The position numbers and the translations under genes were made by a program. Below the pieces are notes generated by a model that saw nothing but the letters and a program-made list of their open reading frames with translations, ran no database searches and was not told the DNA's origin. From IMG/VR virus record IMGVR_UViG_3300022921_000063, positions 1 to 33,148 of that record: DNA of 33,148 nucleotides; one strand, given 5' to 3'. This document shows, one piece after another, positions 8,389 to 13,681 of this stretch. This DNA is from a virus. Positions within the stretch are counted from its first letter, which is position 1; each line of letters begins with the position of its first letter.

Positions 8389-8396
8389 TATTTAAC
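8389..8396 (-). promoter_or_regulatory. Late-type promoter variant GTTAAATA, terminase
   Basis: One base from the GATAAATA consensus of this window, located between the terminator hairpin (8398-8425) and the terminase ATG (8383) with a five-base spacer. No Shine-Dalgarno sequence is present. Weaker than the other octamers but with the same geometry. Confidence 0.45.
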
Positions 8397-8397
8397 C

Positions 8398-8425
8398 AAA
8401 AAAATAGCACCCTAAGGTGCTATTT
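8398..8425 (-). terminator. Rho-independent terminator upstream of gp17
   Basis: A perfect 10-bp stem (AAATAGCACC / GGTGCTATTT, 4-base loop) followed on the minus strand by seven T. It ends the transcript coming from gp16 and the two unknown genes and lies directly before the terminase promoter. Confidence 0.85.
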
Positions 8426-8451
8426 GGGCCGTTCGCTCTGTCGGTAGAACG
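8426..8451 (+). other. tRNA 5'-half-like sequence
   Basis: The 26 bases read like the acceptor 5' strand and D arm of a tRNA: GGGCCGT, T8, then GCTC, a D loop with GG at the G18-G19 place, and GAAC. A14 is T and one D-stem pair is broken; no anticodon arm or 3' half follows. It lies between the terminator and the stop of the 246 aa gene. It may be a relic or chance. Confidence 0.25.
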
Positions 8452-8454
8452 TTC

Positions 8455-9195
8455 TTATTTCTTTTTAGCTGCTGCTTTTGCTGCTGCGTTCTTACGTGCA
8501 ATCTGAACATCCTTGAAGTCATTCTTGCCGTCGTCATTTAAATCTGGTTGTTTTTTCTTTTCAGATAGTGCAGCCATTAACTTTGATTTAATATTTGATT
8601 CCATTGTATTACTTGCATTTGCTTTACGTGATAATTCTTCTTGTGCTTCAGGACTTTTACCTCTAATAGCATATGTAGTTTCATCTTCGTCAGCAAGTGC
8701 CATAGGATTATCACCACCTGCTACTGGTGGGTGTGATTTCTTCTTACGGTTTAAATCATTACCGTCTGGTATCACATCTGACATGTCACCGTATGCTGGT
8801 TCTGGTTCGTTAGCATATCCTTCAACATCAGCTTCGTCGTCTGTAGCAATCTCTTCTTTACCTAATGAAGGTTCCATTTCCGGCTCTGTTGGCAGTTGAT
8901 CTGCATCAGGTGCTAATCCATCTGCTGGCTCGTCTACAATATCACGTAGTCGTTCCATATCTTGACGCGGTGGCATCATATCTGGAGTAACTTGAGCAGC
9001 GCCTCCCAAGCCTGCATTTTTCATCATGTTAATTAAGTCTGATACATTTTTTTCACCACTAGCATTTAAACTAATGTTCATAGATACTGGCATACCTTCG
9101 TCTGCTGGCTTTGGCGCCATCATTGGATCAGCACTAGCATTCATGCCACACTCTTCGATGTTGTCCATTGACTCTAATAATTTTTTCATATTCAT
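8455..9195 (-). CDS. Virion-type protein with EF-hand-like motif, function unknown
   Basis: 246 aa. The ATG at 9195 has GGAG seven bases upstream and lies one base after the previous stop; a longer start at 9258 would overlap that gene by 62 bases and lacks this support. The protein is Met/Pro/Asp-rich and looks largely disordered in its middle (residues 60-180). Near the C-terminus PDLNDDGKNDFKDVQIAR fits an EF-hand/dockerin-like calcium loop (D-x-N-D-D-G-x-x-D), a motif seen in several structural proteins of marine T4-like phages. The end is Lys/Ala-rich (AAAKAAAKKK). Its position between the small and large terminase genes in a late transcript, ending at a strong terminator, suggests a virion or assembly role, which is inference. 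Confidence 0.68.
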   Translation of the reverse strand: MNMKKLLESMDNIEECGMNASADPMMAPKPADEGMPVSMNISLNASGEKNVSDLINMMKNAGLGGAAQVTPDMMPPRQDMERLRDIVDEPADGLAPDADQLPTEPEMEPSLGKEEIATDDEADVEGYANEPEPAYGDMSDVIPDGNDLNRKKKSHPPVAGGDNPMALADEDETTYAIRGKSPEAQEELSRKANASNTMESNIKSKLMAALSEKKKQPDLNDDGKNDFKDVQIARKNAAAKAAAKKK

Positions 9196-9196
9196 T

Positions 9197-9706
9197 TTAT
9201 TTCTCCGTTGGTGCTGCCGCGGCAGGATCGTGCTCACGCTCTTTTCTTGCTGTTTCAAGCTCTTTTAATAATTCCATTACACGACTTTCGCCTGCTGATT
9301 CTTGCGCACTTTCTGATTTTAATTCTTCAGTTGTTAACAAAGTTTCATATGGACCTTCGTCAGCTTTTTCTTGGTAATCTTCTCTAGGATCATTAGCCCC
9401 TCTTACTATAACATATGCTTGGTCTATGCCGCAGCAACGTCCAACATACTCTTGCATTACTTGCGGAGTAGTAGGATAGCCAAGTTCAATATCGTAGTAA
9501 GTAACTTCCATATTTTGAAGTTGTGGAAAATCTAATGGACGTTCTTGTATCGGTGTCTTTTTTCCTGCGCCGATACTTTGGATGTCAAATTTCTTTAGAG
9601 AAGTTTCTAAAGTATCTTCAAATTCTTTCGGTAATTCGCCAGCAACGCCCATTTTAAATTCATAAGTCTTTTTAGACTCTGTTAGTATTTCAGTAAATGA
9701 TCTCAT
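9197..9706 (-). CDS. Conserved T4-like marine phage protein, function unknown
   Basis: 169 aa. The N-terminus MRSFTEILTESKKTYEFKMG is the kind of short leader-like start found in several cyanophage virion proteins. The central part (residues 50-115) looks globular, with a CC pair in GRCCGIDQAYVIV, and the C-terminal 45 residues are a charged helix ending in an Ala-rich tail. No enzymatic motif was seen. AAGGA lies six bases before the ATG, and a GATAAATA late octamer is 17 bases upstream of the start. It sits between gp16 and the 246 aa protein; the adjoining stop and start (TAA-A-ATG) imply coupled translation. Confidence 0.68.
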   Translation of the reverse strand: MRSFTEILTESKKTYEFKMGVAGELPKEFEDTLETSLKKFDIQSIGAGKKTPIQERPLDFPQLQNMEVTYYDIELGYPTTPQVMQEYVGRCCGIDQAYVIVRGANDPREDYQEKADEGPYETLLTTEELKSESAQESAGESRVMELLKELETARKEREHDPAAAAPTEK

Positions 9707-9722
9707 CGTAATTCCTTATATA

Positions 9723-10226
9723 CTATTTATCTTTATTCATGCCTTTTAGCTGTGCTAATAAACTATTACGGTCTGTTACAACATATCCGTCGCCATTAAC
9801 AATATCGTTGTTATTTGGATTTGAATCTCTATCTTGCTTTTCTTTTTTAAGTTGTAGTTCTATCATTTTAAGTTTTTTATCTAGTTTTGCTGTTTTAGCA
9901 TCTAGAGAAGTCTTAAGCATGCCGCCAGCAACTTCAAATACTCTGCTTGCATAACGCGACTCAACATTCATACCTAAGTCCATTAAATCGTCATATGCAT
10001 CCATGGCTTTTTGTGCAACTTCGTTAAGTTCTTTATCAGCCATATCTCCTAAGCCTTTAACTGCAGGTAGTGCTGAAGTTATTTTATCAAACTCTTCTAT
10101 ATCACGAATTGTTTTATTTTGTTCTTTGATTTCGTATTTTGCTTGCTGTTTTTCTTGCTTCTCAGCATTTTTAATAATTTCCCTCGAATCAGGTAAATTA
10201 AGCAAGTCTTCAAGTTTTTTAGTCAT
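9723..10226 (-). CDS. 16: gp16-like terminase small subunit
   Basis: 167 aa, the same size as T4 gp16 (164). In T4 the small subunit forms rings, binds DNA and stimulates the gp17 ATPase. The sequence is nearly all alpha-helical: KLEDLLNLPDSREI at the start, a central coiled-coil-like core including SRYASRVFEVAGGMLKTSLD and a following KLDKKLKMIELQLKKEK helix, then a C-terminal tail with NGDGYVVTDRNSLLAQLKG similar in layout to the gp16 C-terminal peptide. The match is by architecture, size and synteny with gp17 rather than by strong motifs. A CTAAATAC late-type site lies about 25 bases upstream of the start. Confidence 0.72.
   Translation of the reverse strand: MTKKLEDLLNLPDSREIIKNAEKQEKQQAKYEIKEQNKTIRDIEEFDKITSALPAVKGLGDMADKELNEVAQKAMDAYDDLMDLGMNVESRYASRVFEVAGGMLKTSLDAKTAKLDKKLKMIELQLKKEKQDRDSNPNNNDIVNGDGYVVTDRNSLLAQLKGMNKDK
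9724..9731 (-). promoter_or_regulatory. T4-like late promoter octamer GATAAATA, 169 aa gene
   Basis: Located 17 bases before the ATG at 9706 and overlapping the gp16 stop codon. Unlike the leaderless cases, this leader holds AAGGA six bases from the start. Confidence 0.6.
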
Positions 10227-10250
10227 AGTATTACACCTATATTATTTGAA

Positions 10251-10258
10251 GTATTTAG
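10251..10258 (-). promoter_or_regulatory. Late-type promoter candidate CTAAATAC, gp16
   Basis: The same octamer with the same following TT occurs upstream of the 161 aa gene (10917-10924). It lies 24 bases before the gp16 ATG, just after the remnant reading frame. It shares TAAATA with the GATAAATA set. Confidence 0.4.
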
Positions 10259-10428
10259 TTAAAATTCGTAGCCGTAAAATTTAATATCTTCTTTTAATCT
10301 ATTTGATACTATGTTTTTAGTTTTTTATTATACCAAGATTGATATGTAGTAGTACCGGATGTATTTTCATTACTTAATGGTATATAACAATTTAGCCCCA
10401 CCAGCCGGCACCAAGTCCTGTTAGCCAT
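10259..10428 (-). pseudogene. Frameshifted gene remnant or short gene needing a frameshift
   Basis: The 165-base gap between two genes is not empty. From an ATG at 10428, overlapping the end of the 161 aa gene, one frame runs 39 codons to a TAG at 10309 and contains SNENTSGTTTYQSWYNKKLK. One base off, the next frame continues with NIVSNRLKEDIKFYGYEF and ends at TAA 10259. Adding one A in the A-run near 10312-10320 joins them into a protein-like 56 aa sequence. This suggests a decayed gene, a sequencing indel, or a -1 frameshift at an A-rich site. No family recognised. Confidence 0.42.
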
Positions 10429-10877
10429 ACAGAAAGTCCTATCAACCCAGCTAAGCCTACAAGTAGGATTATAACAAGGAAACCTTCCATAAATGCTGCC
10501 TTACGTTCTTGCTGCTTGTACAAAGTTTCTTCGCGTTCCTTACGTATTTTTCTACGCAATTCGATCATTTCTTTCCAAGTACCATAACCAAATCTTATGT
10601 TCAGCATGTCTTGGAGTTGTTGTTCTTGTTCTGCCAGTTTTTTCTTTTGTACGATAATGGCTAATGCTTCTTCTTCTACAGAGCCGCTATTAAATAATTT
10701 TGTAAAGATTGGAGGGTTTTTACGTTGTGCTTCTGCTCTGTTTAAATCAGCAGCAGCACCGTACCACTTACCCAGTTGCCCCATAACGTCTTCAATTTCT
10801 CTACCAGCATGAACTAGTTTTTTCACACCATTAAATGCAGCCGTAGCGGCGGTGATCGCTGTAATTGGATCTATCAT
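10392..10877 (-). CDS. Conserved phage protein with C-terminal membrane segment
   Basis: 161 aa. The N-terminal part MIDPITAITAATAAFNGVKK is amphipathic, residues 25-75 are helical with KNPPIFTKLFNSGSVEEEAL, and residues 75-125 form a charged coiled-coil-like helix (QEQQLQDML, RRKIRKEREETLYKQQERK). Residues about 130-152 are a single hydrophobic transmembrane segment (GFLVIILLVGLAGLIGLSVWL) ending in GAGWWG. I recognise it as a conserved unknown protein of marine T4-like phages. A membrane-anchored coiled coil in a late operon could be a holin-like, spanin-like or tail-associated protein, but no family motif supports any of these. A GAGGG ribosome site precedes the ATG; the leader also carries a perfect hairpin. 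Confidence 0.72.
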   Translation of the reverse strand: MIDPITAITAATAAFNGVKKLVHAGREIEDVMGQLGKWYGAAADLNRAEAQRKNPPIFTKLFNSGSVEEEALAIIVQKKKLAEQEQQLQDMLNIRFGYGTWKEMIELRRKIRKEREETLYKQQERKAAFMEGFLVIILLVGLAGLIGLSVWLTGLGAGWWG

Positions 10878-10892
10878 AATCTTACCCTCAAT

Positions 10893-10916
10893 TTATGGAG
10901 TTTGCCCTCTCCATAA
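10893..10916 (-). other. Perfect 8-bp stem-loop in the leader of the 161 aa gene
   Basis: TTATGGAG / CTCCATAA with an 8-base loop, lying after the gp4 stop and directly after a CTAAATAC late-type site. There is no T-run, so it is more likely a 5' mRNA-stability or processing element than a terminator. Confidence 0.55.
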
Positions 10917-10924
10917 GTATTTAG
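10917..10924 (-). promoter_or_regulatory. Late-type promoter candidate CTAAATAC, 161 aa gene
   Basis: Identical to the site before gp16. It lies 39 bases upstream of the ATG at 10877 and just after the gp4 stop. Confidence 0.4.
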
Positions 10925-10925
10925 C

Positions 10926-11366
10926 CTATTTACGTGTGCGGCCTTGGTGGTATAAATCTTTTTCAGTTATGATACGAAATGTAATTTTATTTTGTTTTGA
11001 CCAAGTTCGTGCTGCTTCCCACTTTGCTTGATTGATTACATAATGAACTTGGTTATGTTTTGATTTTCCTAGATTTTCTTTTACAGCTTGATTACTAGGT
11101 TTTACTTCAATAAGTTCGGCATGGCTTCTGCCTTTTGCATCATTATATGCTATAAAAAAATCTGGAACATAAATGGTGTGTTTGCCAGTTAATGGATTTC
11201 TGTAAGGAATACGTATTGCTTCACTTGCCCATTGTGTAATAGAAGGATGCTCATCACAAAATTTCATAAAGTGAAATTCCCATCCACTTCGATATGTGGG
11301 AGCTTTGTTACCAGCATACTTTTCAGGATTTTTAATCGTATACTTACCTTGTGCATACCTAGCCAT
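10926..11366 (-). CDS. 4: gp4-like head completion protein, PD-(D/E)xK nuclease fold
   Basis: 146 aa, the size of T4 gp4 (about 150). In T4 the protein acts at head completion after packaging. The sequence follows the gp4 pattern: YTIKNPEKYAGN, TYRSGWEFHFMKFCDEH, WASEAIRIPYRNPLTGK, YVPDFF and ELIEVKP. The residues E30, D69 and E87-x-K89 line up as a PD-(D/E)xK nuclease triad, the TnsA-like fold assigned to this family, so a DNA-end-trimming role at the filled head is plausible. The start lies one base after the stop of the 111 aa gene (TAA-A-ATG), implying coupling. The upstream ribosome site is weak. Confidence 0.85.
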   Translation of the reverse strand: MARYAQGKYTIKNPEKYAGNKAPTYRSGWEFHFMKFCDEHPSITQWASEAIRIPYRNPLTGKHTIYVPDFFIAYNDAKGRSHAELIEVKPSNQAVKENLGKSKHNQVHYVINQAKWEAARTWSKQNKITFRIITEKDLYHQGRTRK

Positions 11367-11367
11367 T

Positions 11368-11703
11368 TTAAATTATAATATTTCTTTGACTAAAATTAGC
11401 AGATTCTAAATTTTGAGAAAAACCTATTGTGCTAGATTTAGTTCTATTAAAATTTAAAATTTGAGATATCGTAGTGTTAAGTTCTACAGGTGATAACCCA
11501 TTAAGTGTATCTATTAATTGAAATACTGGAATGTTATTATTATTTGCTTGTTCTAATAGCATTACAGATATTTTTCTAGAACTTGATTTACTAAATCCTC
11601 TTTTTTCAAAATATCCATTTAATGCATTATATTCATTAGATGTAACAGGCACTCTTTCATTATCCTGCCTATCAAAAAAATTATCTTGATCAAAATATTC
11701 CAT
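11368..11703 (-). CDS. Small conserved virion-associated protein, function unknown
   Basis: 111 aa from the ATG at 11703, which has AAGGTGG five bases upstream; a GTG three codons earlier (11712) is the alternative. The N-terminus is acidic (DQDNFFDRQDNE), the middle holds EYNALNGYFEKRGFSKSSSRKISVMLLEQA, and the C-terminus has LNFNRTKSSTIGFSQ and ends in QRNIII. The pattern LN-x-x-R-x-x-T/S-S-x-x-GF ... RNI resembles short proteins next to gp4 and neck/baseplate genes in T4-like cyanophages. Starts and stops abut both neighbours, so it is translated with the 405 aa tube-like protein and gp4. A virion or assembly role is inferred only from context. Confidence 0.68.
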   Translation of the reverse strand: MEYFDQDNFFDRQDNERVPVTSNEYNALNGYFEKRGFSKSSSRKISVMLLEQANNNNIPVFQLIDTLNGLSPVELNTTISQILNFNRTKSSTIGFSQNLESANFSQRNIII

Positions 11704-11704
11704 A

Positions 11705-12922
11705 TTATCCACCTTGAATTATATTTGTTGCAAGTCTCTTAATTGGTAATGACTCTGCTGTTTCTTCAACCTGTGTCGACTTTGCAAACACATCATTCAT
11801 TATATCATTCTTTTCCGTTGTACTTAATTCGTCGTATTGCCATGCATTAGTTGAATCAAAACCAGGAACATATCCTTTTAGTACAGCCTGTTTAGTTAAC
11901 ACTGCTCCAAATTGAGGTGAAGCATTAATTTCAGATGCTATTTGTGCTCCTGATAAAACAGTTGGTTGTTGAGGAATCAATCTACTTGCAAGTATTGCAG
12001 CAGAGCCTATTTGTGCTCCTCTAGATAAACCTTCGAACTGATTAAATACATTTGCCACTGTAGATGCCGTGTTTGCTATATTAGTAATTGTGTTAAGAGT
12101 ATTTACTAATCCGCTAACGGGTGAAGGTATCACATTTGAAATATCAGGATTCACCCATCCGGATGATCCAGTTGCTTCTAACGGGCTAGGAGTTGTATCA
12201 TAAAAGCTAGGATCTTCAAAGTTAATAGGTTCACTATTTTCGCCTACCTTACCGTTGTCGTAAAATACTGATTCATAATTTATTGTCATAGTATTTTCAA
12301 GTGTTCCTGCACCATCGGAATAATCTAATGAATCGTGCCCCCAAGAAGTAACAAGAGGGTTTACTAATGTATAACTATACCATCGCTGTCTACCTAATTG
12401 GAATATTTTAATATTATCAAAAAATGTATCAGTTTTATCGTTATCTAAACCGTATCTAGATCTATTATTTGAATTATATTTGTTACGTGTAGAATATGCT
12501 GTCGGTGAATTCACGCCGTCTGTATAATAATAATTATAGTATTCTTTCATCATAGTAGATGTTACACTACTGTTATCATCATGAAGTGTTATAGTAACGG
12601 GAGAATAATCGATCCTAGTTTGAATATTCTTTTTTCTATTATATTGATTTTTAGTATCAACACTTGCAGTATATTGAGGTAAATCTGCTGTTTTAACCAT
12701 CACTGCAATTTCTTTTAAAAGCCTCGACGTGTTTGGCGCAAATCTTGCAACTTCGTCGTTTGGTGTAGCACCTACACCTACTGCTTTTTTTAAATTAAAG
12801 ACAACATGGTAAAGATACTTTACATTTGGCGCAAACCTCAAAGAACTTTGTGTATAAAAGTTTTGTGCATGTTGTGCATCTTTTAAATGTATATTATTGT
12901 TATTACTATATTGATATGCCAT
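11705..12922 (-). CDS. Tail tube/baseplate tube-like structural protein (gp19/gp54-like)
   Basis: 405 aa. Residues 25-235 have the layout of T4-type tube proteins: YLYHVVFNLKKA as the first strand, then VKTADLPQYTASVDTKNQYNRKK, SPVTITLHDDNSSVTSTMMKEYYNYYYTDG, and VNPLVTSWGHDSLDYSDGAG before TINYESVFYDNG. This matches gp19-related proteins such as the gp54 and gp48 baseplate tube components. Residues 240-405 are a Ser/Ala/Asn-rich extension that may be helical (ITNIANTASTVANVFNQFEG). Position directly after gp19 supports a tail or baseplate role; which T4 counterpart it is cannot be fixed. A late octamer ends four bases before the ATG and no Shine-Dalgarno is visible. Confidence 0.62.
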   Translation of the reverse strand: MAYQYSNNNNIHLKDAQHAQNFYTQSSLRFAPNVKYLYHVVFNLKKAVGVGATPNDEVARFAPNTSRLLKEIAVMVKTADLPQYTASVDTKNQYNRKKNIQTRIDYSPVTITLHDDNSSVTSTMMKEYYNYYYTDGVNSPTAYSTRNKYNSNNRSRYGLDNDKTDTFFDNIKIFQLGRQRWYSYTLVNPLVTSWGHDSLDYSDGAGTLENTMTINYESVFYDNGKVGENSEPINFEDPSFYDTTPSPLEATGSSGWVNPDISNVIPSPVSGLVNTLNTITNIANTASTVANVFNQFEGLSRGAQIGSAAILASRLIPQQPTVLSGAQIASEINASPQFGAVLTKQAVLKGYVPGFDSTNAWQYDELSTTEKNDIMNDVFAKSTQVEETAESLPIKRLATNIIQGG

Positions 12923-12926
12923 AATG

Positions 12927-12934
12927 TATTTATC
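12927..12934 (-). promoter_or_regulatory. T4-like late promoter octamer GATAAATA, 405 aa gene
   Basis: GATAAATACATTATG, identical over 15 bases to the site before the 579 aa gene (6790-6804). It sits directly after the T-run of the gp19 terminator and four bases before the ATG. Confidence 0.68.
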
Positions 12935-12935
12935 T

Positions 12936-12967
12936 AAAAAAAAACGGAGACGTAAAGCCTCCGTTTT
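12936..12967 (-). terminator. Rho-independent terminator after gp19
   Basis: A 9-bp stem AAAACGGAG / CTCCGTTTT with a 9-base loop, followed on the minus strand by a run of T (nine in total with the stem end). Confidence 0.88.
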
Positions 12968-12990
12968 GAATAGAATCCAATCTAAGTATT

Positions 12991-13614
12991 TTATACTACG
13001 CCGGCACCAAGCCCTCTAGGCGTTACTTCGCCAACGCCAGTTACAGCGCCTCCGTCAGTACCTTTTTGTATAGCATTATCATAACGGATACTTAATGAAA
13101 CTGTGACTGCATCACTTGTGCCGTATGCTAATGTGTTATAGTTTGCTGATTCAATGTAGCAGCCTTTAAGTTCGAATCTATCTAAAACTTGTGGTCCTAC
13201 ACCTGCATTGCCGCCGTCTAGCATTTCAATAACAGTTTGGAATTTGTAGTTGCCGCCTGATGCTGCACTAGCTTGTTCAAAGAAGTCGAACTGTTTCTGT
13301 AGCTGGCTGCCAACTGCTCTTTGTACATTGTTACTTGAATCTTCACGCAACGTAAGCGAGATAGGGTCCCAAGTGTGCTTACCTGCAAGATATGTTCTTG
13401 AGTTATAAGCATCTAATGTGATTTGTTCAAATGTTAAATTTGGACGAGTTACATCTACAACTTGTGCTTGCATGACTTTTACGTTGTCGTCTACAGTTGC
13501 ACCAAAGCTTGTAAATGATACTCTAAAACGATATTGAAGCTTTGGCATCAATAGCGATGAGTTCTGTTCACCCTCGAACGGAACTGATAAATTTTGTAAT
13601 GTTGTTACTGGCAT
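12991..13614 (-). CDS. 19: gp19, tail tube protein
   Basis: 207 aa versus 163 in T4. It polymerises as hexamer rings to form the inner tail tube. Typical elements are YRFRVSFTSFG, the segment VVDVTRPNLTFEQITLDAYNSRTYLAGK, WDPISLTLREDSSN, an FDFFEQ helix, and FELKGCYIESANYNTLAYGTSDAVTVSLSIRYDNA near the end. The extra length is a 25-residue C-terminal Gly/Thr/Val-rich tail. AGGAG lies six bases before the ATG, and a late octamer lies about 20 bases upstream. It follows the sheath gene gp18 after a hairpin and ends at a strong terminator, so it is probably its own high-copy transcript. Confidence 0.93.
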   Translation of the reverse strand: MPVTTLQNLSVPFEGEQNSSLLMPKLQYRFRVSFTSFGATVDDNVKVMQAQVVDVTRPNLTFEQITLDAYNSRTYLAGKHTWDPISLTLREDSSNNVQRAVGSQLQKQFDFFEQASAASGGNYKFQTVIEMLDGGNAGVGPQVLDRFELKGCYIESANYNTLAYGTSDAVTVSLSIRYDNAIQKGTDGGAVTGVGEVTPRGLGAGVV

Positions 13615-13635
13615 TCTATTCTCCTAATACAGTAG

Positions 13636-13643
13636 TATTTATC
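13636..13643 (-). promoter_or_regulatory. T4-like late promoter octamer GATAAATA, gp19
   Basis: GATAAATACT lies 21 bases before the gp19 ATG. The leader contains TAGGAG at a normal distance, unlike the leaderless cases. Confidence 0.68.
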
Positions 13644-13648
13644 ATATT

Positions 13649-13672
13649 AAGGGCTCTAATTAAAGAGCCCTT
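13649..13672 (-). terminator. Terminator-like hairpin after gp18
   Basis: A 9-bp stem AAGGGCTCT / AGAGCCCTT with a 6-base loop lies directly after the gp18 stop and before the gp19 promoter. The following T-run on the minus strand is weak (TTAATAT). Confidence 0.7.
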
Positions 13673-13681
13673 ATTTTAGCA

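Noticed and set aside
8384-8410. Extended N-terminus for the large terminase (start at 8410)
   Set aside because: It would run into the terminator hairpin, has no ribosome site, and MAASLDG at 8383 gives a normal gp17 start with a late-type octamer in front.
8446-8455. Short palindrome AGAACGTTCT near the end of the 246 aa gene
   Set aside because: Ten bases with no partner site or context; expected by chance at this length.
9196-9258. Longer start at 9258 for the 246 aa protein
   Set aside because: It overlaps the upstream gene by 62 bases, while the ATG at 9195 has GGAG at seven bases.
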